Origin: Flavobacterium sp.
GTDB lineage: Bacteria; Bacteroidota; Bacteroidia; Flavobacteriales; Flavobacteriaceae
DNA length: 64,000 bases
Assembly (NCBI GenBank): GCA_016787805.1
Contig: JAEUTY010000045.1
Span: 1 to 64,000 of the forward strand
Reading direction: 5' to 3'
Shown here: positions 43,511-52,106 of the stretch, piece after piece
Layout: each line of letters opens with the position of its first letter
Position numbering within the stretch: position 1 is the first letter of the stretch
The notes under the pieces: model-generated
Databases searched by the model: none
Seen by the model: the letters and a program-made list of their open reading frames with translations, nothing else
Told to the model about the DNA's origin: nothing
Program-made: the position numbers and the translations under genes

Positions 43511-44788
43511 ATGGAAATTCTAATAATTCTTTTTTTAATCCTTTTGAATGGCGTTTTCTCTATGTCGGAAATCGCGTTGATTTCGGCTCGAAAAAACCGT
43601 TTGGAAACCGCCGCCAAGAAAGGAAACAACAATGCCAAAGTTGCACTCGACTTGGCCAATTCGCCCAACGAATTTTTGTCAACAGTTCAAATCGGAATTA
43701 CCTTAATCGGAATTTTAACAGGTATTTATTCGGGCGACAAAATCACTTCGGATGTTCAAGCTTTTGTTGGCAGTTTTGAAGTGTTAAAACCTTACGCTGA
43801 CAGTATTGGCGTTGGAGTAGTAGTTGTGGTGCTTACCTTTTTCTCTTTAGTTTTAGGAGAATTATTGCCCAAACGAATCGGATTAAATTATCCTGAAGGA
43901 ATCGCCAAAGCTGTAGCAGTTCCGATGAAAGTGGTGTCGAAAGTAACCATGCCATTTATTTGGTTGTTGACAACTTCGACCGAGTTTTTACTAAAACTAT
44001 TGCAAATCAAACCTACAGCAGACGGAAAAGTAACTGAAGAAGAAATCAAAGCGATTATTAAGGAAGGAACCGAAGTCGGAGAAGTGCAAGAAATTGAACA
44101 AGACATCGTAGAGCGTGTTTTTCATATCGGCGATAGAAAAGTCAATTCGTTAATGACACACCGAAACTCAATTGTATATCTTTCGTACGAAGATTCGGTG
44201 CAAGAAATTAAAAATAAAGTATTGGATGAACTGCATTCGGTTTATCCCGTTTGTGCTGATAATTTGGATGATGTAGAAGGAATTGTGCTGTTAAAAGACC
44301 TGTTTTCTAGTTTCGAAAAAGGCAATTTCGATTTGAAAAAAATAACACGCGAACCAGTGTACTTTATTGAGCATACTTCAGCTTACAAAGCCTTAGAAAA
44401 TTTCAAAAAATCAAAAGTGCATTATGCTTTAGTTACTGATGAGCACGGTGTTTTTCAAGGAATTATTACTTTAAATGATATTCTAGAAGCCTTAGTGGGT
44501 GATGCGGCCGATTTTTATGAAGACGAATTCAAAATCATCGCTCGAGAAGATGGAACGTGGTTGGTAGACGGACATTATTCATTACACGATTTCCTCACGT
44601 ATTTTGATATGGATGATTTGACAGGCGATTACGAAGTGACTACAGTCAGCGGTTTAATAGTGACCGAATTAGGAGTTATCCCCAAACAAGGTCAAAAACT
44701 AATCTGGAACAAACTCGAATTTGAAGTATTAGATATGGATGGTGTTAAAATTGATAAAATTTTAATCACAACATTAAAAGATAAATAA
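43511..44788 (+). CDS. CNNM/CorC-HlyC-type membrane protein with CBS domains
   Basis: The 425-residue product has an N-terminal DUF21/CNNM membrane domain (about 1-180; LLNGVFSMSEIALISARKNRLE, with GELLPKRIGL at about 120), a CBS pair (about 200-330; VNSLMTHRNSIVYLSYED and VHYALVTDEHGVFQGIITLNDILEALVGD) and a C-terminal CorC_HlyC domain (about 345-425). The family is linked to Mg2+ or Co2+ transport and often called hemolysin-like without evidence of haemolysis. ATG at 43511 is used; the TTG/ATG frame extends 9 codons upstream into the poly-T of the leader hairpin. It stands between adk and obg. Confidence 0.9.
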   Translation: MEILIILFLILLNGVFSMSEIALISARKNRLETAAKKGNNNAKVALDLANSPNEFLSTVQIGITLIGILTGIYSGDKITSDVQAFVGSFEVLKPYADSIGVGVVVVVLTFFSLVLGELLPKRIGLNYPEGIAKAVAVPMKVVSKVTMPFIWLLTTSTEFLLKLLQIKPTADGKVTEEEIKAIIKEGTEVGEVQEIEQDIVERVFHIGDRKVNSLMTHRNSIVYLSYEDSVQEIKNKVLDELHSVYPVCADNLDDVEGIVLLKDLFSSFEKGNFDLKKITREPVYFIEHTSAYKALENFKKSKVHYALVTDEHGVFQGIITLNDILEALVGDAADFYEDEFKIIAREDGTWLVDGHYSLHDFLTYFDMDDLTGDYEVTTVSGLIVTELGVIPKQGQKLIWNKLEFEVLDMDGVKIDKILITTLKDK

Positions 44789-44800
44789 ATAAAAAGTTTA

Positions 44801-44853
44801 CAGTCTCAGTAATCAGTCTCAGCAACTGAAAACTGTGACTGCGACTGAAAACT
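44801..44853 (+). repeat. CAGTCTCAG phrase repeat upstream of obg
   Basis: CAGTCTCAGTAATCAGTCTC AG at 44801-44822 is 21/22 identical to 26851-26872 (minus strand). CAACTGAAAACTGTGACTG and CGACTGAAAACT continue the phrase. CTGAAAACTGT also occurs at 6512-6522. Confidence 0.65.
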
Positions 44854-44859
44854 AAAAAA

Positions 44860-44952
44860 ATGACAGAAGATTTGATATTAAGAGGAGAATGTCCAGTGGA
44901 CATTCGGTATTTTCAGATAATGAAGTCAAAAAAAATAAAAGAAAAGAGATAA
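44860..44952 (+). CDS. Candidate 30-codon leader peptide overlapping obg
   Basis: ATG at 44860 opens a frame of 30 codons ([14 protein letters not shown]...) whose TAA overlaps the obg ATG as TAATG, allowing translational coupling. It contains a perfect 19-nt palindrome GAATGTCCA-G-TGGACATTC (44888-44906). It shares the first three residues MTE with Obg. Its coding status is uncertain; it may be a chance frame. Confidence 0.35.
   Translation: MTEDLILRGECPVDIRYFQIMKSKKIKEKR
44888..44906. promoter_or_regulatory. Perfect palindrome in the obg leader
   Basis: GAATGTCCA, one central G, TGGACATTC: a 9-bp perfect inverted repeat 46 nt before the obg start. As RNA the one-base loop cannot form fully, so a protein-binding site or a shorter stem is more likely. 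Confidence 0.6.
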
Positions 44953-45953
44953 TGACTGAAGGTAATTTCGTAGACTACGTAAAAATATATGTTTCTTCCG
45001 GAAAAGGAGGGAAAGGTTCATCCCATTTGCACCGCGAAAAATTTATTGAAAAAGGCGGCCCTGATGGCGGTGATGGCGGCCGTGGTGGACATGTAATTCT
45101 GAAAGGAAATAAAAATCTGTGGACACTTTTTCACCTTAAATTTACCAAACACGTCAAAGCGGGTCACGGTGGTGATGGAGGAAGTAGCCGAAGTACTGGC
45201 CACGATGGTGAAGACAAAATAGTGGAAGTGCCACTCGGAACAGTTGTAAAAGACATGGAAACAGGTGAAATACTTTTCGAAATCACAGAACACGATGAAG
45301 AAAAAATTTTAGCCAAAGGAGGAAAAGGTGGGTTAGGAAATTGGCATTTTAGAAGTGCGACTAATCAAACACCACGTTATGCTCAACCCGGAATGCCAGT
45401 ACAAGAAATCGACGTGATTTTAGAGCTCAAAGTCTTGGCCGATGTTGGTTTGGTCGGTTTTCCAAATGCAGGGAAATCAACCTTGCTCTCAGTTTTAACT
45501 TCAGCCAAACCTAAAATAGCGGATTATCCGTTCACTACTTTAAAGCCCAATTTAGGAATTGTATCCTATCGCGACTTTCAATCGTTTGTGATGGCCGATA
45601 TACCCGGAATTATTGAAGGTGCAGCCGAAGGTAAAGGTTTGGGGCATTACTTTTTGCGTCACATTGAACGCAATTCAACTTTATTATTTTTAGTTCCTGC
45701 TGATGCAGACGACATTAAAAAAGAATACGAAATTCTCTTGGATGAATTACGACGTTATAATCCAGAAATGCTCGATAAAGATAAATTGTTAGTTATTTCT
45801 AAATGCGATATGTTAGATGATGAACTTCAGTCAGAGCTTAAATCGTTGTTGAACAAAGAGTTGAAAAAAGTGCCTTATTTGTTTATTTCTTCTGTGGCAC
45901 AACAAGGCTTGCAAGAATTAAAAGATAAATTGTGGCAAATGTTAAACAAATAA
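44952..45953 (+). CDS. obgE: GTPase Obg
   Basis: An essential GTPase bound to the 50S ribosome, involved in ribosome assembly and stress response. ATG at 44952 ([14 protein letters not shown]) gives 333 residues; the frame continues 21 codons upstream but lacks the Obg start. The N-terminal Obg fold (about 1-160) has the glycine-rich loops [20 protein letters not shown] and [11 protein letters not shown]; the G domain has GFPNAGKST (about 167-175), [12 protein letters not shown] (switch I), [17 protein letters not shown] (switch II) and ISKCD (NKxD). No C-terminal OCT domain is present, as usual in Bacteroidota. Confidence 0.96.
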   Translation: MTEGNFVDYVKIYVSSGKGGKGSSHLHREKFIEKGGPDGGDGGRGGHVILKGNKNLWTLFHLKFTKHVKAGHGGDGGSSRSTGHDGEDKIVEVPLGTVVKDMETGEILFEITEHDEEKILAKGGKGGLGNWHFRSATNQTPRYAQPGMPVQEIDVILELKVLADVGLVGFPNAGKSTLLSVLTSAKPKIADYPFTTLKPNLGIVSYRDFQSFVMADIPGIIEGAAEGKGLGHYFLRHIERNSTLLFLVPADADDIKKEYEILLDELRRYNPEMLDKDKLLVISKCDMLDDELQSELKSLLNKELKKVPYLFISSVAQQGLQELKDKLWQMLNK

Positions 45954-46022
45954 TTTGCTAACAATTTGCATTCTAAGTAAAAAATTAATTGTAATATTGA
46001 CAAATTTTTTAAAAAACTGATT

Positions 46023-47300
46023 ATGAAATTAAGATTACTTTTAGCTCTTTTGGTTGCGCAATTCGCTGTTGCTCAACAAAGAACGTGTGGAACTAATGCA
46101 TACATGCAAAGCCTTATGGCTAACCCAGAAATGAGACAGCAGTATTTGGATTTGCAACAACAATTTGAAAATGAAATAGCTCGTCTTCAAAACGCACAGT
46201 ATCACAGAGATGGTCAAAGCACTAACAATACCAACGTACTTAAAAGAATTCCAGTAGCGGTTCATTATCCTTCAGTAGCTAATTCAAGCACTGAAACGGT
46301 TAAAAATTGTTTGCGATTATTAGCGCAAAGACAAGTGAATATCTTAAACGCTGATTACAATGCAACTAATACTGATTTGTCTTTATGGACAGCAGCAAGT
46401 ACTTTTTACCCTGGTGTAAGTGTTGGCGATATGGATGTTTCTTGGGAAATAGCTACTCAAAACCACCCAGCGGGAACAGGATTAGCAAATGGAACATTGG
46501 CAGTAACTTTTGGGACGGACTTTTTATCCAATGCTGATAGTGATACAACTTGGGCTGGATACTGTAATTTAGTAGTAAGAAATATTAGCGGTGGAATTTT
46601 AGGTTATTCACCTCTTGGAGGTTCTCCATCTGCAGGTATGACCGTAGTAATCGATAACAATGCTTTTGGTGCAACTATGACAGGTTCTCCTTCAACATGT
46701 TCAGGTTATGTGCCAACTGCTCCCTATAATTTAGGTAGAACTTTAACCCACGAGTTAGGACATTTCTTCAATTTGGATCATACTTTTAATGGTTGTGACG
46801 GTGCTAACTGTGCTACTTCTGGTGACAGAGTATGTGATACACCAGCAGCTGATACACCATGGTTCACTTGTGATGCTCCAGGATCTGTTACGACCAATTG
46901 TGGAACTACCCAATTAACTATGAACTATATGGATTATGTTGAAGATTCATGTATGTATATGTTCACAGCAGGTCAAGCTACAAGAATGAACGCTTGGTAC
47001 AATACTATTGCTTCTCAGTTGCAAACCAATGTATTAGCAAATAACGATTTTATTGTAAATAATTTTTCCATAGCACCAAACCCAAATAAAGGCTCTTTCT
47101 CAATTCAATTAAAAGAAGCTACAGATAATTATACTGTAATTATTATTGATGCTTTAGGAAGAGAAATCTACAATACTGATTTCAATCAAACCACTGATTT
47201 GGTTCAAAATATTCAAATTGACAATACATTAAGTGGATTGTATTTTGTAACTATTCAAAGTAATGGCGCTACTTTAACTAAAAAGATTTTAGTTGAGTAA
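46023..47300 (+). CDS. Secreted M43-type zinc metalloprotease with T9SS type A sorting domain
   Basis: The 425-residue product has a signal peptide (ends VAQFAVAQQ, about residue 17), a propeptide-like helical segment, and a pappalysin-type protease domain with HELGHFFNLDHTF (zinc ligands His243, His247, His253; the usual Gly after HExxHxx is Asn here) and the Met-turn region TMNYMDYVEDSCMYMFT (about 300). Cysteine-rich CDGANCATSGDRVCDTPAADTP between them is typical of the family. The last 80 residues (SIAPNPNKGSFSIQL to TLTKKILVE) form the T9SS type A sorting domain. Extracellular protein degradation is the probable role. Confidence 0.92.
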   Translation: MKLRLLLALLVAQFAVAQQRTCGTNAYMQSLMANPEMRQQYLDLQQQFENEIARLQNAQYHRDGQSTNNTNVLKRIPVAVHYPSVANSSTETVKNCLRLLAQRQVNILNADYNATNTDLSLWTAASTFYPGVSVGDMDVSWEIATQNHPAGTGLANGTLAVTFGTDFLSNADSDTTWAGYCNLVVRNISGGILGYSPLGGSPSAGMTVVIDNNAFGATMTGSPSTCSGYVPTAPYNLGRTLTHELGHFFNLDHTFNGCDGANCATSGDRVCDTPAADTPWFTCDAPGSVTTNCGTTQLTMNYMDYVEDSCMYMFTAGQATRMNAWYNTIASQLQTNVLANNDFIVNNFSIAPNPNKGSFSIQLKEATDNYTVIIIDALGREIYNTDFNQTTDLVQNIQIDNTLSGLYFVTIQSNGATLTKKILVE

Positions 47301-47324
47301 TTCTTAAATAATACAATTTTAAAA

Positions 47325-47360
47325 AAACAGTTGAAGGTTATTTCTTTCAGCTGTTTTTTT
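47325..47360 (+). terminator. Rho-independent terminator
   Basis: AAACAGTTGAAGG and CTTTCAGCTGTTT pair over 13 positions with two G-T wobbles, followed by T residues, 24 nt after the M43 protease stop. Confidence 0.8.
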
Positions 47361-47439
47361 ATTCTAAAAAATAAGTTAAAATTTACTCTTCAAAAGGAGT
47401 TTTCAACTAATTCATAATTCATCTCTATAAAAAAATAAT

Positions 47440-47447
47440 ACCTTCGC
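47440..47447 (+). promoter_or_regulatory. Weak minus-7 element before the S46 peptidase
   Basis: TACCTTCG (one mismatch to TAnnTTTG), 92 nt before the start; no TTG at the right distance. Confidence 0.3.
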
Positions 47448-47539
47448 AACACAAACAAAAATAGTTCATAAAATCTGTAACATTTTATGATTTTGATAGA
47501 CTATTAACTAACATTCAATAACTTTTTATTTTACTAACA

Positions 47540-49690
47540 ATGAAGAAAATTATTTTATCCTTAATTGCTGGAATCATGCTTGTTCCTGTAAGCGTGAAAG
47601 CAGACGAAGGAATGTGGTTTTTAATGTTCATCGAACGTTTAAATCACCGCGATATGCAAAAAATGGGCTTACAATTAACAGCCGAAGAAATTTACAGCAT
47701 CAACAATCATAGCTTAAAAGATGCCATTGTACAATTCAACGGAGGTTGTACAGCCGAATTAATTTCAAAAGACGGTTTGGTGCTTACCAATCACCACTGC
47801 GGATATGATGCTATTGCGGAATTGTCAACTGCAGAAAAAAATTACCTAAAAGACGGTTATTGGGCCAACAATAGAAAAGCCGAATTAAAACCGTCAAGTT
47901 TGTTTGTACGCTTCTTTGTTCGCATGGACGATTGTACTAAACGAATTTTGGCAAAAGTAAATCCTTCTATGTCAGAATTAGACAGAGAAAAAGCAATCAA
48001 TGCCGAAATCGCTGCCATTGAAAAGGAAAATAACGAAGGAGGAAAATACACTGTTTCAGTGCGTCCTTTCTTTCAAGGAAACGAGTATTACTATTTTGTT
48101 TACCAAGATTACAAAGACGTTCGTTTAGTAGGAACTCCTCCAGAAAGTTTAGGAAAATACGGCGGTGATACCGACAACTGGGAATGGCCTCGTCATACAG
48201 CTGACTTCTCTATGTTCCGTGTTTATGCTGATGCAAATGGAAATCCAGCTGATTATTCAGAAAATAATGTGCCTCTAAAACCAAAACACTATTTGCCTGT
48301 TAATATTAATGGAGTAAAAGAAAATGACTTTGCTATGATTTTAGGTTATCCAGGTAGAACCAACCGTTGGATGCCAGCTGGAGGAATCGAGCAAAACGTA
48401 AAATTTGCATATCCTGCTTGGGTTGAAGGTGCAAAAACTGGAATGGATCAAATGAAAAAATACATGGATCAAAGCGATGCGCTTCGTTTGGTTTATGCTT
48501 CAAAATATGCTCAAACAGCCAATTATTGGAAAAACCGTCAAGGTATGATTGATGCTTTAACCAAATTTGGAACTGCAAAGTCAAAAGCCACTCAAGAAGC
48601 TAAATTTGACAAATGGGCTAATAAATCGGCCAATAAAGCAAAATACGGAAATGTAATTTCTAACATCAATAAGTTTTATGCATTAACCAACGAAAAATCT
48701 CGTCATGACAATTATTTACAGCAATTGTTTAGAACGTCTGCTTTTGGAGCTATTGGTAGAACTTTAGGAAGACAATTAGATAATTATGTAAAAGCAGACG
48801 CTACCAAACGTGCTCAAATGGCGCCAGCTATTACTGAAATGGCAGAAGAAATGTTCAAAGAATTGCACATTCCAGCTGAAAAAGACATTTTAGCCGCTCA
48901 ATTAAATGTGTACGCAACAAAATCAGCAGGTTATCCAATTGCACCAATGGTGAAAAAAATTGGTGACGAAAACAATAATAATTTTGCTAAATATGTAAAT
49001 GCAGCTTTCGATTTAAGTGTTTTTACTTCTGTAGACAAAATTAAAGCGTTCTTACAATTACCTAGCGAAGGTTTGTTAACCAACGATCCTTTGTACGCAC
49101 TTTCAAATGATTTAACAACGCATTTCTCTAATCGTTCTGAAGAACTTATCAAGGCACAAAACGATTACTCAGCTTCGTTCCGTTTGTTGGTGGAAGGTTT
49201 GAGAGAATCAAAAATTGGTGCTATCAAATATCCAGATGCGAACTCAACTTTGCGTTTAACATACGGAAAAGTACGTTCTTTACCAGCTGACAAACGCAAC
49301 GATGCAACCATCAACAACTACACTACTTTAGCAGGCCAAGTAAAAAAATACAAAAAAGGTGATCAAGAATTTGACTTGCCAACACGTGTTTTAGACATGC
49401 AAAAAAACAAAGAGTTTGGTCGTTATGCTGATAAAGACGGTTCACTTCACGTAAACTTCTTAACGGATAATGATATCACAGGAGGAAATTCAGGCTCGCC
49501 AGTATTAAACGGAAAAGGTGAATTAATTGGTTTGGCTTTCGACGGAAACATCGAGGCTATGGCTGGAGACGTTATTTTTGATAAAAACTTACAAAGAACC
49601 ATCAACGTAGATATTCGTTACGTTCTTTGGGTAATCGAAAACTTCTCAGGCGCTAAGCATATCGTTGACGAAATGACTTTAGTAAAATAA
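47540..49690 (+). CDS. dpp7: S46-family dipeptidyl-peptidase, DPP7 type
   Basis: A periplasmic serine peptidase that releases dipeptides from the N-terminus of peptides. The 716-residue product has a signal peptide (MLVPVSVKADEG), the catalytic His region LTNHHCGYDAIAEL (His85/86), Asp in GGDTDNWEWPRH (about 212) and the nucleophile Ser651 in TGGNSGSPVLN. Gly669 in LAFDGNIEAM is at the position that is Arg673 in DPP11 and Gly in DPP7, which points to hydrophobic rather than acidic P1 specificity. The gene is monocistronic with its own terminator, in a region with other secreted peptidases. Confidence 0.92.
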   Translation: MKKIILSLIAGIMLVPVSVKADEGMWFLMFIERLNHRDMQKMGLQLTAEEIYSINNHSLKDAIVQFNGGCTAELISKDGLVLTNHHCGYDAIAELSTAEKNYLKDGYWANNRKAELKPSSLFVRFFVRMDDCTKRILAKVNPSMSELDREKAINAEIAAIEKENNEGGKYTVSVRPFFQGNEYYYFVYQDYKDVRLVGTPPESLGKYGGDTDNWEWPRHTADFSMFRVYADANGNPADYSENNVPLKPKHYLPVNINGVKENDFAMILGYPGRTNRWMPAGGIEQNVKFAYPAWVEGAKTGMDQMKKYMDQSDALRLVYASKYAQTANYWKNRQGMIDALTKFGTAKSKATQEAKFDKWANKSANKAKYGNVISNINKFYALTNEKSRHDNYLQQLFRTSAFGAIGRTLGRQLDNYVKADATKRAQMAPAITEMAEEMFKELHIPAEKDILAAQLNVYATKSAGYPIAPMVKKIGDENNNNFAKYVNAAFDLSVFTSVDKIKAFLQLPSEGLLTNDPLYALSNDLTTHFSNRSEELIKAQNDYSASFRLLVEGLRESKIGAIKYPDANSTLRLTYGKVRSLPADKRNDATINNYTTLAGQVKKYKKGDQEFDLPTRVLDMQKNKEFGRYADKDGSLHVNFLTDNDITGGNSGSPVLNGKGELIGLAFDGNIEAMAGDVIFDKNLQRTINVDIRYVLWVIENFSGAKHIVDEMTLVK

Positions 49691-49728
49691 TACCCAACAG
49701 GTTTTTATAAACTGTTAGATTAAAATAT

Positions 49729-49762
49729 AAATCCGGCTTATATAGTTAAGTCGGGTTTTTTT
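49729..49762 (+). terminator. Rho-independent terminator
   Basis: ATCCGGCTTA and TAAGTCGGGT pair with wobbles around a 6-nt loop, followed by T8. It ends the S46 peptidase transcript. Confidence 0.8.
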
Positions 49763-49773
49763 ATGAGCGAATG

Positions 49774-49845
49774 GCTCGGGCTTTATCAGTAATCCATGTT
49801 CCTGCTTTCCGCACTGCACGGCAGTTGCTGCAATCAGGGCTAGAG
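49774..49845 (+). repeat. Intergenic element related to the hairpin repeats (copy E)
   Basis: GGCTCGGGCTTTATCAG, CTGCTTTCCGCACTGC and the end ATCAGGGCTAGAG are shared in wording with the family's right end, but the GAAGCTA left end is missing. The gap 49691-49936 otherwise holds only a terminator. Confidence 0.4.
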
Positions 49846-49936
49846 AAGAATCGTATTGAACTTTTGTTAAGTTCTTTTAAAACGCATCGCAATTTCCAAA
49901 ACCATTTCTTATTTTTGAGGAATAGAAAACATAACT

Positions 49937-50623
49937 ATGCGATTGCTGCCCTTTTTATTACTATTGATAACCTTTCAATTAAAGGCAGAAACCGATTTTG
50001 AAAAAGGCGAAAAGCTCTACAAACAAGACAAATTTGAAGAAGCTAAACCTTTTTTCGAAAGTTACCTTAAACAAAATCCAACAAGTTATAAATCGATTGA
50101 ATATTTAGGAGATATTGCAGGACATCAACAAAAATGGGATGTGGCGATTAGGCAATATAAGCTTCTTAAAACACAATTTCCAAAAACGGCAAACTATTTT
50201 TACAAATACGGTGGCGCACTCGGAATGAAAGCTAAATCAATCAACAAATTTAAAGCTGTTGGAATGATAGACGATATTGAAACCGCATTTTTAACTGCTG
50301 CCAAACTCGACGCTAAACACATTGATACGCGTTGGGCTTTGGTGATGCTCTACATCGAATTACCAGGAATTGTTGGTGGAAGTGAAAAAAAGGCACAGAA
50401 ATTCGCCAATGAATTAATGACGTTGTCCAAAATAGATGGTTATTTGGCAAAAGGGTACATTGATGAATATTTTTCTAGAAACACTCAAGCTGAAGCCAAT
50501 TACAAAAAAGCGCATGAAATCGGCAATTCAAAAACCACTTTCCAAAAGTTGTACAATTTGTACCTGAATAAAATCAAAGACAAAACCAAAGCCAACAAAC
50601 TAAAAGAACAATTTGAAAAATAA
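49937..50623 (+). CDS. Secreted TPR-repeat protein
   Basis: A 228-residue product with a signal peptide (LLLLITFQLKAE, cleaved near residue 17) and about five tetratricopeptide-like helix pairs (FEKGEKLYKQDKFEEAKPFF, YLKQNPTSYKSIEYLGDIAG, WDVAIRQYKLLKTQFP, AFLTAAKLDAKHIDTRWALV, AEANYKKAHEIGNSKTT). It likely acts as a periplasmic scaffold; partners are unknown. The stop is 58 nt before mpl, with a repetitive phrase in the gap. Confidence 0.8.
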   Translation: MRLLPFLLLLITFQLKAETDFEKGEKLYKQDKFEEAKPFFESYLKQNPTSYKSIEYLGDIAGHQQKWDVAIRQYKLLKTQFPKTANYFYKYGGALGMKAKSINKFKAVGMIDDIETAFLTAAKLDAKHIDTRWALVMLYIELPGIVGGSEKKAQKFANELMTLSKIDGYLAKGYIDEYFSRNTQAEANYKKAHEIGNSKTTFQKLYNLYLNKIKDKTKANKLKEQFEK

Positions 50624-50641
50624 GTTAAAGTTGTTGCCGAT

Positions 50642-50676
50642 TGTACTTTCGACTTTCAACTTTCAACTTTCGACTA
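50642..50676 (+). repeat. ACTTTCGACTTTCAACTTTC phrase
   Basis: Four imperfect copies of CTTTC(A/G)A between the TPR gene and mpl. The 8-nt unit belongs to the short intergenic phrases seen elsewhere in this window. Confidence 0.5.
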
Positions 50677-50681
50677 AAATT

Positions 50682-52037
50682 ATGAGAACACATTTTATAG
50701 CCATCGGCGGAGCAGCCATGCACAATTTAGCTCTTGCCTTACATAATAAAGGATATCAAGTTACAGGTAGCGATGATGCTATTTTTGAACCTTCCAAATC
50801 GCGTTTGGAAAAAAAAGGATTATTGCCAGTCGAAATGGGTTGGTTTCCCGAAAAAATAACAACTGATATCGAGGCTATTATACTCGGAATGCATGCCAAA
50901 GCAGACAATCCCGAATTGTTAAAAGCACAAGAGTTAGGATTAAAGATATTTTCGTATCCTGAGTTTTTGTACGAACAATCCAAAAATAAAACCCGCGTGG
51001 TTATTGGTGGTTCTCACGGAAAAACAACTATAACATCAATGATTCTGCATGTGATGCATTACCACAATATCGAGGTCGATTACATGGTAGGAGCACAATT
51101 AGAAGGATTTGATACGATGGTGCACCTGACTCACGAAAATGATTTTATTGTCTTAGAAGGCGATGAGTATTTGTCTTCACCTATCGATAGAAGGCCAAAG
51201 TTTCATTTGTATCAACCCAATATTGCATTACTTTCTGGAATTGCTTGGGATCATATTAACGTGTTTCCTACTTTTGACAATTATGTAGAACAATTCGAAA
51301 TTTTTGTCAATCAAATCACAAAAGGCGGAATTTTAGTCTATAATGAAGAAGACGAAACGGTAAAAAAAGTAGCAGAAGATTCAGCTAATGCCATTCGCAA
51401 AATTCCATATCAAACACCAAATTATACGGTTGAAAACGGAATTACTTTGCTAGAAACTCCCGAAGGACCAATGCCAATTGAAGTTTTTGGTGCACACAAT
51501 CTCAATAATTTAGCTGGAGCCAAATGGATTTGCCAAAATATGGGCGTTGATGAAGCTGATTTTTACGAAGCCATTGCTAGTTTCAAAGGAGCCAGCAAAA
51601 GACTTGAGAAAATAGCAGAAGGAAAAGGAAAAGTGGCATACAAAGATTTTGCGCATTCTCCGAGTAAAGTTTCAGCTACAACCAAAGCAGTCAAAAATCA
51701 ATATCCAGATCGAAAACTAATCGCTTGTTTGGAATTGCATACTTATAGTAGTTTGAATGCCGAGTTTTTAAAAGAATACCAAGGCGCACTTGATGCTGCG
51801 GATGTTGCCGTTGTGTTTTATTCGCCCGATGCAGTAAAAATAAAACAGTTGGATGAAGTAACTTACGAGCAAATCGCCCAATCGTTTCAACGTAAAGATT
51901 TGATTATTTACACCAATCCAGCCGATTTTAAACACTTTTTATTCAATCAGAATTTAGACAATTCGGCCTTGTTATTAATGAGTTCAGGAAATTATGGTGG
52001 ATTGAATTTTGATGAGGTAAAAGAGCTTGTTGAGTAG
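50682..52037 (+). CDS. mpl: UDP-N-acetylmuramate:L-alanyl-gamma-D-glutamyl-meso-diaminopimelate ligase
   Basis: Mpl links recycled murein tripeptide to UDP-MurNAc. ATG at 50682 (MRTHFIAIGGAAMHNLAL) gives 451 residues; the frame extends into the repetitive phrase upstream but without conserved sequence. Mur-ligase features: N-terminal Rossmann GGAAMHNLA, P-loop GGSHGKTTITSM (about 107-118), DHINVFPT (about 195-202), and C-terminal domain with AHNLNNLAGA and KDFAHSPSKV (Mpl-typical DFAHHPT position). The two subtypes Mpl and MurC are separated by the AIGGAAMHN start. Together with anmK at 5385 it shows that this organism recycles peptidoglycan. Confidence 0.93.
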   Translation: MRTHFIAIGGAAMHNLALALHNKGYQVTGSDDAIFEPSKSRLEKKGLLPVEMGWFPEKITTDIEAIILGMHAKADNPELLKAQELGLKIFSYPEFLYEQSKNKTRVVIGGSHGKTTITSMILHVMHYHNIEVDYMVGAQLEGFDTMVHLTHENDFIVLEGDEYLSSPIDRRPKFHLYQPNIALLSGIAWDHINVFPTFDNYVEQFEIFVNQITKGGILVYNEEDETVKKVAEDSANAIRKIPYQTPNYTVENGITLLETPEGPMPIEVFGAHNLNNLAGAKWICQNMGVDEADFYEAIASFKGASKRLEKIAEGKGKVAYKDFAHSPSKVSATTKAVKNQYPDRKLIACLELHTYSSLNAEFLKEYQGALDAADVAVVFYSPDAVKIKQLDEVTYEQIAQSFQRKDLIIYTNPADFKHFLFNQNLDNSALLLMSSGNYGGLNFDEVKELVE

Positions 52038-52061
52038 TGTGTTTTAACTTTTACAAATAAA

Positions 52062-52095
52062 AAAACTCCCATCAATGTGGGAGTTTTCTTTTTTA
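52062..52095. terminator. Bidirectional terminator between convergent genes
   Basis: AAAACTCCCA (52062-52071) and TGGGAGTTTT (52078-52087) pair perfectly around 6 nt, with T-rich sequence to the right and A-rich to the left, serving mpl (plus) and the propeller protein gene (minus). Confidence 0.88.
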
Positions 52096-52106
52096 TGTTT
52101 CATAAT

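Noticed and set aside
43511-44788. Haemolysin
   Set aside because: The domain order DUF21-CBS-CBS-CorC_HlyC is that of CNNM/CorC-type proteins; the haemolysin name is historical.
49771-50001. Frame of 76 codons overlapping the TPR gene start
   Set aside because: It crosses the terminator region and copy E and conflicts with the TPR gene, which has a clear signal peptide.
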